A DNA stretch of 64,000 bases from Isoetes taiwanensis (taxonomy: Eukaryota > Streptophyta > Lycopodiopsida > Isoetales > Isoetaceae), in contig JAJEKV010000001.1 of assembly GCA_021234155.1 (NCBI GenBank), forward strand, positions 36,566,826 through 36,630,825, read 5' to 3'. A program made the translations under genes and the position numbers. The notes beneath the pieces were generated by a model that saw only the letters and a program-made list of their open reading frames with translations, was not told the origin of the DNA and did no database searches. Shown here piece by piece: positions 9,741 to 20,582 of the stretch (within the stretch, counting starts at the first letter, position 1; each line of letters starts with the position of its first letter).

Positions 9741-12140
9741 TTTTTTTTTTTTGAAGGATGAAACTAAGTAATATTAATATAGAGTAGTAATGAAGGGAAG
9801 AGCGATACCAGGGTACCCCTGCCAAAACATGAGCGAGCACCCACACATCACATATACCTACCTACGACTCATGGGATAAATCTGCCAATGCTATCAACAA
9901 TGAAAAGGGTCCTTTCCCACCTGTTGACTCTGAAGCGAGGTGTGAAAGAGGCGCTGGACCCATTGCCATGCCGGCTGAATGTCCGCGCAGAGAAACATGC
10001 AATGCTCTAGGGTCTCGTGATAGGCACCACATATTGGACACTGTCGCGATCCGCGGATTGATCACGTGCACCCGTGTTCACCCTCGGGGACCGGTGCACT
10101 ATCTCGCCATAGTAGCACCCGGATCACGGGGGGTAGATTGGGTTCCACACCCACCTCCAAATCTTGCCCGGTCATCTCGGCACTGGAGACTCCAGCCCGT
10201 CGAGGGAGGCAACTCATGAATAGCCAAAAGCTCATAGCAAGACTTCACGAAATTCAAGGGGTCAACTTTTGGATGACAACTCTATACCATACGGCGCTGC
10301 GGGGATTCATTGATAGAGCATTAGCCACCGTGCCCAAATAAGCGATCCGTTCTGGCCGAACTTGTGGCGGAAAAAGCGCCGGGGTGCAAGCTGCCCATCA
10401 ATATACCAATCCCCACCGCGAGAACCCCACGATGCCCATCTGGCGCTGGACCGGGGATCGACAGATCGCGCCCAAGACTGAGGTGCGGCACCGGGGGCCG
10501 AAGCGGGATTCACCATGGCGATCGCGCCTAATCAATACTACCGGCGGCGTCAATGGCAAACGCGGGCGGACCTGCTCCTAGGGCGCAAAAGAGCCCCTTC
10601 GAGAAGGGAGAGGCGTTAACATATGGCCTGATATCTGCAAATAACGCCCATGGAAGCCGCGCAGGCACGGACGGCTTACGGAAAACAATCGAGTGAGAAA
10701 GCGACTGATGAAGCAAGACCATGCCCGGGGAATCAAGCGCATTCTCTAGGATCGCGAACACGAACTTGGACAACAAAACCTTGCCATGGAGCGAGAGGTC
10801 CAAGAAACCGAGTCCCCCCGCAGCTTTGGGGCGCACACATTTCCGCTAAGCCACCTTGACAACCGCCCCTTCCTCATTGCCACCCCATACAAAGTTACGA
10901 ACCATAGAGGAAATTTCTCGAACCTTGCTCTCTGGCGCCAGGATAATGGATGCCATATAAATATGCGTGGAGCACAAAACGGACTTCGCCACCGTGACCC
11001 TACCAGCCATGGAAAGCTTCCCCCCTTTCCACCAGTTAAGGTGCCGACGCAGCCCCACCAGAATGTCCTCCCAAATGCCTGCCGCCGAAATGTCGATGCC
11101 GAACGGGATCCCCAAAAGCTTAGAGCATGTGCCCTGCGGCTGCGTCCGCCAAGGAAATTGGGACACGACCACAGGCATGGGATCTGCCGCCGGCCATAAC
11201 GCCGAGCACTTCGACCAATTCATAAGACAACCCGAGGCAAGAGAGAATGCGTCCAGCAACTCTTTCGTGTTTAACAGATTCCTTTCATCAGCCTGTAAGA
11301 AAAGGAAAGAGTCATCAGCGTACTGACTCCCAATCTGCTGTGACCCATCTGCCATCCTCAACCCCTCCACAACACCTGCCTCCACAGCCGAGATCAAGAA
11401 CTGCGAGAGGGCCTCTGCCACAATGGTAAATAGGAAGGGCGCCAACGGGCATCCCTGGCGAACTCCACGTCCCACACTAAAGACCGGCGATGACTCACCA
11501 CGACATAGGACAGTGGCCCTGGCCGACGTCAAGAGCTTTAGCGTCACTTCTGTAAGCTCTCCCCACACTCAAAGGCGAGCATCATCCTCTTCAAAAAGTC
11601 CCACCGAACACTATCATAGGCCTTCGCAAAATCCAGCTTCAAGTACACTATCCGCTGACCTGTTCTACGTGCCCAGTGAATGCCCTCGAATGCCGCCGCA
11701 ACATTATTGAGAATATGCCTGCCCGGAATGAAGCCAGACTGCATGGGGCAAATAGCCTCTTTCAAGACCACTTGCAATCTAAGCGAGAGGGCCTTCGCGA
11801 TAATCTTGTATACAGCCGAAAGAAGCGTGATCGGACGCCACTCCGAGATGGCAGAGGGCTCCTTCACCTTCAGTATCAAGGAGATGCAGCCAGTGTTGAG
11901 TCTATAATCCAACGCCTCAGCTTGAAGCAGATCTTGATAAGTCTGCAGCACTGACTCCCCCATGCAATCCCAATATTCCTGGAAGAACTCCACCGGAATG
12001 CCGTCCAGTCCAGGGCACTTATGAGGAGCCAGGGCGCGGCAAGCCTCCTCGAGCTCCTGCCTTGTAAATGGACGCTGTAATACCTGCCTTCTATCCGCCG
12101 GCACCTTACAAGACACCTTGCTGAGCACAACCTCCTCCAT
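9741..12140 (-). mobile_element. 5'-truncated LINE retrotransposon (L1/RTE-like plant LINE)
   Basis: On the minus strand the element starts at 12,140 inside the reverse transcriptase domain and ends with a poly(A) tract (T-run 9,741-9,752). It interrupts array sequence: the flanks join to the phrase gaccatgttatgttgtagcc seen uninterrupted in sister units (for example 12,367-12,386). A possible short target duplication TATGTT (9,737-9,742 and 12,140-12,145) overlaps the poly(T), so its length is ambiguous. The endonuclease domain and ORF1 are absent because of the truncation. Its base composition is markedly GC-richer than the surrounding array. Confidence 0.92.
9862..12140 (-). pseudogene. 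LINE reverse transcriptase and zinc-finger C-terminal region
   Basis: Translated on the minus strand, 12,140 to about 11,560 gives the finger/palm part of a non-LTR reverse transcriptase (KCPGLDGIPVEFFQEYW, ISEWRPITLL, LDFAKAYDSVRWDFLKRM). After a frameshift near 11,560 the frame continues with RGVRQGCPLAPFLF and the catalytic YADD (QYADDSFLFLQ), the thumb region (SKLLGIPFGI, WKGGKLSMAGRVTVAKSVL) and FVWGGNEEGAVVKVA. Further frameshifts lie before RPKAAGGLGFLDL (about 10,836) and the NASPFSKGL block. A zf-RVT-like CPICGAYHETLEHCMFLC stretch near 10,050 precedes the 3' end. The enzyme would copy LINE RNA at nicked DNA. The several frame breaks make this copy inactive. Confidence 0.9.
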
Positions 12141-12243
12141 ATGTTGTAGCCACATCTTTTGTCATTACATTATGTGGGTTTTTTTTTGTTTTTTTTTTCA
12201 ACGTTACCTTACCTGCGAGCCATCGATGAACAAAATATTCCTG

Positions 12244-12378
12244 GCCGTGGTCTTATATAAGGTGACCGTGGTCTTATATAAGGTGACCGTAGTCTTATAT
12301 AAGGTGACCGTGTGGGATGACCATGGTCTTATTTTTGTGGTCTTATATAAGGTGACCATGTGGGATGACCATGTTATG
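12244..12378. promoter_or_regulatory. cluster of palindromic TATA-like motif, after the LINE
   Basis: Repeats of GGTCTTATATAAGGTGACC, the same cluster type as 9,616-9,732. Together with the adjacent block of T-run plus gccatcgatgaac, this is one of two such clusters flanking the LINE insertion. Confidence 0.45.
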
Positions 12379-12724
12379 TTGTAGCCACATCTTTTGTCAT
12401 TACATTATGTGGGTTTATGGTTTTTTTTTTTCAACGTTACCTTACCTGCGAGCCATCGATGAAAAGAATATTCTTGGTATTATTTTATATAGAAACTGGT
12501 GTGGGATGACCGTGTTACGTTGTGGATCAATATCAATATTAGCCAAGTCTTTTGTCTATGTGGGTTTATGGTGAACGAAATATTCCTGGCATTGTACTAT
12601 TAACGTTTTGCCCAAAAAAATAACATGGCATTTCCTATGGTCTCTATTGGATATATGGTCTGAAAAGAGCATTGCCATAATAAATATACACTTTTTACAA
12701 GACCATGGTCCCAAACTCATGCAT

Positions 12725-13480
12725 TTATACAAGATATATCACATACTACGGTTATGTTGCAGCGTTAGAGGCCCGGCTTCAAGAGAGCTACTGAAATGGC
12801 TACGCACGTTATGCCTTCCCTTCCCAGTCTGATCTAAAAGGGTTGATTCAAACAAAGCCCACATCTGTACCCTCACTCAAAAGTGTGTTGAACACAGATA
12901 CACATAAAAAGTCTTCGGTCTCTTTTCCATCAAGATAGAAATATATAGCCCACTCATGGCCCCCCAACCGTGAATATCTCGCTAGCAATGTCTTTTTGCT
13001 TCTTGACGTTGACAAAGTCAAGCATATCTCCATGTTCCTCTAGTCTTGGCAAGTCTTCATCAAACAATTCCTCAAGGGTTTGAGAGCCTCCAACACTTTG
13101 CCAGTCGTAGATATCCCCTTTTCTTTGCTTCAAGTCATCTTCTTGTGATGGAGAAATGAAATTTTCTTGGGCCAACAAGTCATCCAACATGGCAACTTCT
13201 TCCTCAAAAAACAACATACCTTTCTGTTGCTCTAAATAGCTGAATTCCTCCATCATCTTCACTTTTGTGGACTTCGCCATATTCTTCAACTTATTGAGAA
13301 GCTCAACCTTAGCCCTATTCTTTTGCTCCAAATAGCTGAATTCCTCTATCATCTCTATCTTTCAAGCTTCTTTTTTGTGTTCTTCATTTTTCTAGACTTT
13401 TTAACACCTTCACCCTTTGCCGTCTTGCACTTCTTAAGAGCTTCACCCCGCTTTGCCATCTTCATTTCCGTGTTCTTCAT
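12725..13480 (-). pseudogene. coiled-coil / MATH chimera, unit II (broken)
   Basis: The minus-strand frame starts at 13,480 (MKNTEMKMAKRGE) and matches the first 150 or so residues of the coiled-coil frame at 7,631. At NVKKQKD it runs directly into [10 protein letters not shown], the start of a MATH strand. The MATH part continues in another frame as [18 protein letters not shown] and on to [17 protein letters not shown]-like sequence. This matches the MATH domain of plant BPM proteins ([22 protein letters not shown]-type), which bind substrates for CUL3 ubiquitin ligases. Breaks are one base lost near 13,353, one extra G in the G-run at 12,961-12,966, and two bases lost near 12,860. No BTB domain follows. 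It is a dead chimeric gene copy. Confidence 0.8.
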
Positions 13481-13590
13481 TTTGGCTGACCGTGTTCTTA
13501 TATAGGCTGACCGAGTGGAATGACCGTGTAGGATGACCCGGCTTGACGCATGAGATGACCGCGTCGTGTGCGATGACCGAGTGGGATTTT
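13481..13590. repeat. GACCGTG / TATATAGGCTGACC mini-repeat block, unit II
   Basis: Shorter version of the block at 7,632-7,860, directly upstream of the minus-strand chimera start, with CCTATATAAGAACACGG reading toward the gene. Confidence 0.55.
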
Positions 13591-13939
13591 TTTGCAATGT
13601 TAACTTGAGGCATCTACGAACGGAATATTCTTGGCATTGCTCCATAACCATGATTTATTCTCTTCTGATAATATCACGCAATTCACTGGCTGAAGAGAGC
13701 TCGGGACCTATTTCAGCCTTGGAAATGAACATCTTCCACAATCTTGGCCCTCAAATCCGAATATACATGAGTTTGCAGTTTAGTCAAAGCTCTCTGTCTT
13801 GTAGCCAGTTTCTGTCATAGCTTTCTGTCTTGTAGCAAGTTCCGTCGTCATGATCTAGGACAATGACAATGATCTAGAAACTAGGTTTTTTCGTGGTGGG
13901 GATTCACCCTAAGCACTCATTTTAGTTGGAAAGCTCAAT

Positions 13940-14870
13940 GACACAATTTTATGAGACTTTGTGAGATACACTACAATAAGGATATAAATCTCATGTTCTG
14001 ACAACTTTTTTATTGATTTGCCTCCCCATCAATTGCCCCTATGGTGCTACGTGCTCTTAAATTACTAGAAAAAATAATTTCCTCAGAAACTGTAGCTTTC
14101 TCGTGGACGTTTTTGGAACATTATACGGCAATGAATGATAGCTTTCTCTTGGACATTTTCAGAACATTATACTGCAATGAACGCTTGCGCATTTTGAACG
14201 TATCCATAAATCATGTCATCATGTCAGTAACAGCAGTAAGAACCCTCAGCATTATAGCTTTATTTGGTTTCAGCACTTTGTTATAGAGGGCAACCATTTG
14301 TTGCAAAAATAACTTGTTTAAAAGAAAGAAAACTAGGTCAGTTTTCTATCTTTCATCAATGAATAGAAAGAAATGAAAATGTGCATACGGATGCATGGCC
14401 ACGCTAACTACAACTTCTAATCTTCCTCACTTTTTGTTGTTAGCTTGGTGTCAAAAGGTATAAAGGGTGGGAAGCCAAAGAACAATTGAAAAATGGTGGC
14501 CATGCTATAGACGAGACTTTGCCGTTTGCCCAAAAAAGCATCGAATTGCAAAAGAACAATTGGAGCTGTGGGAAAAAAATTTGGACCATTTCTTGATTTG
14601 TACGTGTCATCCTTGCGATGGATCTCTTCTTTCTTTTTCCTCACGATTAGCTCAGAAACACAGTACAAACTGGGTTCCAACGCATTTGGGGATTCTTGTC
14701 TTTGGAGCACCTTATTATTGTGCTGACGCTTCAAAGAGAGACCCTTGCTATATTGTGCAAAGCTTTTATTCATCTGCAATTTTTTGGATGCAAAGAGCTT
14801 GTCTCTTGTCTTAAGGTTCTCTGAAATATCACTCCATTGCGGCAAGGCACAGCTTCGTCATCTTCTCCTG
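13940..14870. repeat. array spacer module, copy 3
   Basis: Aligns with the modules at 8,240 and 18,690. Relative to them it carries a rearranged centre: the block with ggagcgatgctaattttctcc is absent, and an extra tgaaaaatggtggccatgct stretch, shared with position 470-560 of the oldest copy, is present. This shows that the modules have exchanged or lost internal pieces. The minus-strand open frame at 14,417-14,845 spans the rearrangement and shows no domain. Confidence 0.75.
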
Positions 14871-15235
14871 CTTCACCATGACCGTGGTCTTATATAAGGT
14901 GACCGTGTGGAATGACCGTGTGGAATGGCCATGTTACGTTGTAGCCACGTCTTTTGTCGTTACATTATGTGGATTAATGTTTTTTTTTTTAACGTTACCT
15001 TACCTGTGAGCCATCGAGGAAAGGCATATTCCTGGCATTGTTTGACCGTGTTACGTTGTGGATCAATATATTAGCCAAGTCTTTTGTCGCTATATTATGT
15101 GGGTTTATGGTGAACGAAATATTCCTGGCTTAATATGACATTTCGTATCGCCAAAAAAATGACATGGCATGAAATTTCCTATGGTCTCCTTCTGAGATGA
15201 AAAATGAAGTACCCAAAGAAATGACATGACATTTC

Positions 15236-15352
15236 CGTGACCGTGACCGTGGTCTTATATAAGGTGACCGTAGTCTTATATAAGGTGATCGTGTGGGATG
15301 ATCATGGTCTTATTTTTGTGGTCTTATATAAGGTGGCTATGTGGGATGACGG
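15236..15352. promoter_or_regulatory. cluster of palindromic TATA-like motif, unit II
   Basis: Repeats of GGTCTTATATAAGGTGACC with minor variants (ggtgatcgtg, ggtggctatg). Same arrangement as the other clusters. Confidence 0.45.
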
Positions 15353-15716
15353 TGTTATGTTGTAGCCACATCTTTTGTCATTACATTATGTGGGTTTATG
15401 GTTTTTTTTTCAATGTTACCTTACCTGCGAGCCATCTATGAACAGAATATTTCTGGTATTATTTTATATAGGAACTGGTGTGGGATGACCGTGTTATGTT
15501 GTGGATCAATATCAATATTAGCCAAGTCTTTTGTCTATGTGGGTTTATGGCGAACGAAATATTCCTGGCATTGTACTATTAACATTTTGCCCAAAAAATG
15601 ACATGGCATTTCCTATGGTCTCTATTGGATATATGGTCTGAAAAGAGCATTGCCATAATAAATATACACTTTTTACAAGATCATGGTCCCAAACTCATGC
15701 ATTTATACAAGACGTA

Positions 15717-16055
15717 TCACATACTACGGTCATGTTGCAGCATTAGAGGCCCGGCTTCAAGAGAACTACTGAAATGGCTATGCACCTTATGCCTTCCCTT
15801 CCTAGTCTGATCTAAAAGGGTTGATTCAAACAAAGCCCTCACATCTGTACCCTCGCTCAAAAGTGTGTTGAACGCAGATACACATAAAAAGTCTTCGGTC
15901 TCTTTTCCATCAGGATAGAAATATATAGCCCACTCATGGCCCCCCAACGGTGAATATCTCGCTACCTATGTATTTTCCTGGAATAGCCATGGATTTTAAA
16001 GTGCAGGGAGTGGGATCCCAAATCATTTCTGTTGCTACCGTTAACACACTAAAAC
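15717..16055 (-). pseudogene. BPM-like MATH domain fragment with native upstream sequence, unit II
   Basis: On the minus strand, codons after a possible splice acceptor (cggttttag, near 16,055) read [19 protein letters not shown] and then HGYSG. After one inserted base in an A-run near 15,974 the frame gives [12 protein letters not shown], and after an extra [34 protein letters not shown] and [15 protein letters not shown]. This is nearly a whole MATH domain (family pattern: [31 protein letters not shown]). It ends before the rest of the gene, with no BTB domain found. It matches the copy at 20,583-20,911. Two frameshifts make it a pseudogene. Confidence 0.85.
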
Positions 16056-16246
16056 CGTTGGGCTAGAATGACAAGACAGAGACACGGAAACAAAAAAACA
16101 AATAAGGAAGGAAAGAAATCTTCCTCTTTGGGTCGGAGGATTCGAACCTCTAGGCTACAATGGCCTCACCAGAAACCTAATCGTCCATCTTTGCCAATAC
16201 GCTCCTAAAACATGCAAATAAGTTTTTATTGACGTTTACTATTTGA
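16056..16246 (-). repeat. sequence 5' of the MATH exon with a tRNA-like B-box
   Basis: Repeated almost exactly at 20,912-21,097. On the minus strand it contains TAGCCTAGAGGTTCGAATCC (16,138-16,157): the first 11 bases fit a Pol III A-box pattern and the last 11 a B-box, but they abut, whereas real tRNAs separate them by 30 or more bases. It may be a deleted tRNA-derived SINE piece or chance. The segment could also be a former intron of the MATH gene. Confidence 0.35.
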
Positions 16247-16678
16247 TAAAAATAATGACTGTATCATATAAGAAGATTTTTAGAGTTTATTCTCATGACC
16301 TGCAAGATTAAGTCTAATCCGGTGGAGCTGTTGAGCAGGTACAGATTTGAAGCGGAAGTGGTTGCTAACAGAAAAAGTTATGGCTCTGCAAGAATTGGTG
16401 TGGGCTGACCGTGTTACGTTGTGGATCAATATCAATATTAGCCAAGTCTTTTGTCCTTACATTATGTGGGTTTATGGTGAATAGAATATTTCTAGCATTG
16501 CACTATTAACATTTTGCCCTAAAAAATGACGACATTTCCTATGGTCTCTAATGGACATATGGTCTGAAAAGATCATTACCATAATAAACATACAATTTTT
16601 ACAAGACCATTGTTTCAAACGCATGCATTTATACTGCCGTCATCCTGCAGCATTGGAGCATGTACTAGTTGGCTCCGG

Positions 16679-16680
<2 letters not shown>
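16247..16680. other. junction segment between array units
   Basis: About 140 bp of unique sequence (16,247-16,390) is followed by a copy of the gttacgttgtggatcaatatc block that elsewhere precedes the MATH fragment, then a diverged copy of the gacatttcctatggtctcta block. It ends at a long T-run (16,682-16,708). No gene is seen. Confidence 0.5.
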
Positions 16681-16712
<32 letters not shown>

Positions 16713-16955
16713 GTTGCCTTATCTGTGAGCCATCGATGAACGGCATCTTCCTGGCTTTGTTTGACCGTGTTACGTTGTGGATCATATCAATATTAGCCAA
16801 GTCTTTTGTCACTACATTATGTGGGTTTATGGTGAACGAAATATTTCTGGCATAATATGCCATTTCATATCGCCAAAAAAATGACATGGCATGAAATTTC
16901 CTAAGGTCTCCTTCTGAGATGAAAAATGAAGTACCCAAAGAAATGACATGACATT

Positions 16956-17072
16956 TCCGTGACCGTGACCGTGGTCTTATATAAGGTGACCGTAGTCTTA
17001 TATAAGGTGACCGTGTGGGATGACCATGGTCTTATTTTTGTGGTCTAAGGTGACCATGCGGGATGACCGTGT
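16956..17072. promoter_or_regulatory. cluster of palindromic TATA-like motif, unit III
   Basis: Repeats of GGTCTTATATAAGGTGACC. The last copy has lost its TATA core (gtggtctaaggtgacc). Confidence 0.45.
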
Positions 17073-17435
17073 TATGTTGTAGCCACATCTTTTGTCATTA
17101 CATTATGTGGGTTTATGGTTTTTTTTTTCAACGTTACCTTACCTGCGAGCCATCGATGAACAGAATATTCTTGGTATTATTTTATATAGAAACTGGTGTG
17201 GGATGACCGTGTTACGTTGTGGATCAATATCAATATTAGCCAAGTCTTTTGTCTATGTGGGTTTATGGTGAACGAAATATTCCTGGCATTGTACTATTAA
17301 CGTTTTGCCCAAAAAAATAACATGGCATTTCCTATGGTCTCTATTGGATATATGGTCTGAAAAGAGCATTGCCATAATAAATATACACTTTTTACAAGAC
17401 CATGGTCCCAAACTCATGCATTTATACAAGACATA

Positions 17436-18177
17436 TCACATACTACGGTCATGTTGCAGCGTTAGAGGCCCGGCTTCAAGAGAACTACTGAAATGGCTAT
17501 GCACCTTATGCCTTCCCTTCCCAGTCTGATCTAAAAGGGTTGATTCAAAAGCCCTCACATCTGTACCCTCACTCAAAATTGTGTTAAACACAGATACACA
17601 TAAAAAGTCTTCGGTCTCTTTTCCATCAGGATAGAAATATATAGCCCACTCATGGCCCCCCAACCGTGAATATCTCGCTAGCAATGTCTTTTTGCTTCTT
17701 GACGTTGACAAAGTCAAGCATATTTCCATGTTCCTCTAGTCTTGGCAAGTCTTCATCAAACAATTCCTCAACGGTTTGAGAGCCTACAACACTTTGCCAG
17801 TCGTAGATATCCCCTTTTCTTTGCTTCAAGTCATCTTCTTGTGATGGAGAAATGAAATTTTCTTGGGCCAACAAGTCATCCAACATGGCAACTTCTTCCT
17901 CAAAAAACAACATACCTTTCTGTTGCTCCAAATAGCTGAATTCCTCCATCATCTTCACTTTTGTGGACTTCGCCATATTCTTCAACTTATTGAGAAGCTC
18001 AACCTTAGCCCTATTCTTTTGCTCCAGATAGCTGAATTCCTCTATTTTCTCTATCTGTTCAAGCTTCTTTTTTGTGTTCTTCATTTTTCTAGACTTTTTA
18101 ACACCTTCACCCTTTGCCGTCTTGCACTTCTTAAGAGCTTCACCCCGCTTTGCCATCTTCATTTCCGTGTTCTTCAT
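17436..18177 (-). pseudogene. coiled-coil / MATH chimera, unit III (one main frameshift)
   Basis: The coiled-coil part is open from the ATG at 18,177 (MKNTEMKMAKRGEALKK) for 175 codons, through EEFSYLEQ (twice), FFEEEVAMLDDLLAQENF, one VEELFDEDLP repeat and NVKKQKD, then [11 protein letters not shown]. One extra G at 17,656-17,663 ends it with a premature stop. The MATH domain continues in the neighbouring frame ([34 protein letters not shown]) to about 17,436. An in-frame loss of three bases turns RALFES into RAFES. This is the best-preserved chimera. The family of the MATH part (BPM, CUL3 substrate adaptors) is known; the function of the fusion is not. No BTB domain is present. Confidence 0.8.
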
Positions 18178-18290
18178 TTTGGCTGACCGTGTTCTTATAT
18201 AGGCTGACCGAGTGGAATGACCGTGTAGGATGACCCAGCTTGACCGCGTGAGATGACCGCGTCGTGTGCGATGATCGAGTGGGATTTTTT
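18178..18290. promoter_or_regulatory. possible TATA region of the chimera, unit III
   Basis: On the minus strand CCTATATAAGAACACGG lies about 20-27 bp before the ATG at 18,177, within a GACCGTG-rich block shared with units I and II. If used, it would give an extremely short leader, so the TATA may serve a downstream ATG or nothing. Confidence 0.25.
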
Positions 18291-18689
18291 TGCAATGTTA
18301 ACTTGAGGCATCTATGAACGAAATATTCTTGGCATTGCTCCATAACTATGATTTATTCTCTTCATGATTGCTCCATAACCATGATTTATTCTCACTGGCT
18401 GAAGAGAGCTTGGGACCTATTTCAGCCTTGGAAATGAACATCTTCCACAATCTTGGCCTTCAAATCGAAATATACATGAGTTTGCAGTTTAGTCAAAGCT
18501 CTCTGTCTTGTAGCCAGTTTCTGTCATAGCTTTCTGTCTTGTAGCAAGTTCCGTCGTCATGATTTTGTTTCTTGCCACATTCGAGAGCTCAAAGTGCCTA
18601 TTTTCAATGAAAATGATCTTGATCTGGAGGCCTGTGACAAAGATCTAGAAACTAGGATTTTTCGTAATGGGGATTCACCCTAAGCATTC

Positions 18690-19725
18690 GTTTTAGTTGG
18701 AAGGCTCAATGACACAATTTTATACTTTATGAGATACACTACAATAAGAATACAGACCTCCAGTTCTGACAACTTTTTTATTGATTTGCCTATGGTGCTA
18801 CGTGCTCTTAAATTAGTAGAAAAAATAATTTCCTCAGGAACTGTAGCTTTCTCTTGGATGTTTTCAGAACATTATACGGCAATGAATGATAGCTTTCTCT
18901 TGGACATTTTCAGAACATTATACTGCAATGAACGCTTGCGCATTTTGAACGTACCCATAAATCATGGCAGTAACAACAGTAAGAACCCTTAGCATTATAG
19001 CTTTATTTGGTTTCAGCACTTTGGTATAGAGGGCAACCCTTTGTTGCAAAAACAACTTGTTTAAAAGAGAGAAAACTAGGTCAGTTTTCTATCCTCCATC
19101 AAAGAATAGAAAGAAATGAAAATGGCATACGGATGCATGGCCACGCTCACTACAACTTCTAATCTTCCTCACTTTTTGTTGTTAGCTTGGTGTCAAAAGT
19201 TATAAAGGGTGGGAAAGAACAATCGGAGCTATGGGAAAAAAAATTGGACCATTTCTTGATTTATACGTGTCATCCATGCGCAGGAGCCGTGCTAATTTTC
19301 TCCGTATTGTTCCAATTTTATCGGATGTCCAGAAGAACATTAGAAATTTTGAAATTGAGCTTTTTATATACCTTGTGAATGCCCATTTATTCCTGTGCGA
19401 GATATGTTATGGCTAGTGCAAAATAAGTCTCTCTGTGTTTTAGGGTTTTTTTCATTTAGGGTGCGATGGATCTCTTCTTTCTTTTTCCTCACGATTAGCT
19501 CAGAAACACAGTACGAACTGGGTTCCAACGCATTTGGGGATTCTTGTCTTTGGAGCACCTTATTATTGTGCTGACGCTTCAAAGAGAGACCCTTGCTATA
19601 TTGTACAAAGCTTTTACGCATCTGCAATTTTCTGGATGCAAAGAGCTTGTCTCTTGTCTTAAGGTTCTCTGAAACATCACTCCATTGCGGCAAGGCACAG
19701 CTTCGCCATCTTCTCCTGCTTCACC
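18690..19725. repeat. array spacer module, copy 4
   Basis: Very close to copy 2 (8,240-9,230). The differences are mainly substitutions, which makes these two the most recently separated pair. Confidence 0.8.
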
Positions 19726-20097
19726 GTGACCATGGTCTTATATAAGGTGACCGTGTGGGATGAGCGTGTTACGTTGTAGCCACATCTTTTGTCATTACAT
19801 TATGTGGGTTAATGTTTTTTCTTTTTTTTTTCTTTTTTTTTTTTTTTTAAATGTTGCCTTATATGTGAACCATCGATGAACAGCATCTTCCTGGCTTTGT
19901 TTGACCGTGTTACGTTGTGGATCAATATCAATATTAGCCAAGTCTTTTGTCACTACATTATGTGGGTTTATGGTGAACGGAATATTTCTGGCATAATATG
20001 ATATTTCGTATTGCCAAAAAAATGACATGGCATGAAATTTCCTATGGTCTCCTTCTGAGATGAAAAATGAAGTACCCAAAGAAATGACATGACATTT

Positions 20098-20216
20098 CCG
20101 TGACCGTGACCGTGGTCTTATATAAGGTGACTGTAGTCTTATATAAGGTGATCATGTGGGATGACCATGGTCTTATTTTTGTGGTCTTATATAAGGTGAC
20201 CATGTGGGATGACAGT
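20098..20216. promoter_or_regulatory. cluster of palindromic TATA-like motif, unit III distal
   Basis: Repeats of GGTCTTATATAAGGTGACC with variants (ggtgactgtag, ggtgatcatg). Same arrangement as 15,236-15,352. Confidence 0.45.
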
Positions 20217-20582
20217 GTTATGTTGTAGCCACATCTTTTGTCATTACATTATATGGGTTTATGGTTTTTTTTTTTCAATGTTACCTTACCTGCGAGCCAT
20301 CGATGAACAGAATATTCCTGGTATTATTTTATATAGGAACTGGTGTGGGATGACCGTGTTACGTTGTGAATCAATATCAATATTAGCCAAGTCTTTTGTC
20401 TATGTGGGTTTATGGTGAACGAAATATTCCTGGCATTGTACTATTAACATTTTGCCCAAAAAAATGACATGGCATTTCCTATGGTCTCTATTGGATATAT
20501 GGTTTGAAAAGAGCATTGCCATAATAAATATACACTTTTTACAAGACCATGGTCCCAAACTCATGCATTTATACAAGACGTA

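Noticed and set aside
10307-11710. Several plus-strand frames of 60-140 codons opposite the first LINE
   Set aside because: They are antisense shadows of the GC-rich reverse transcriptase region.
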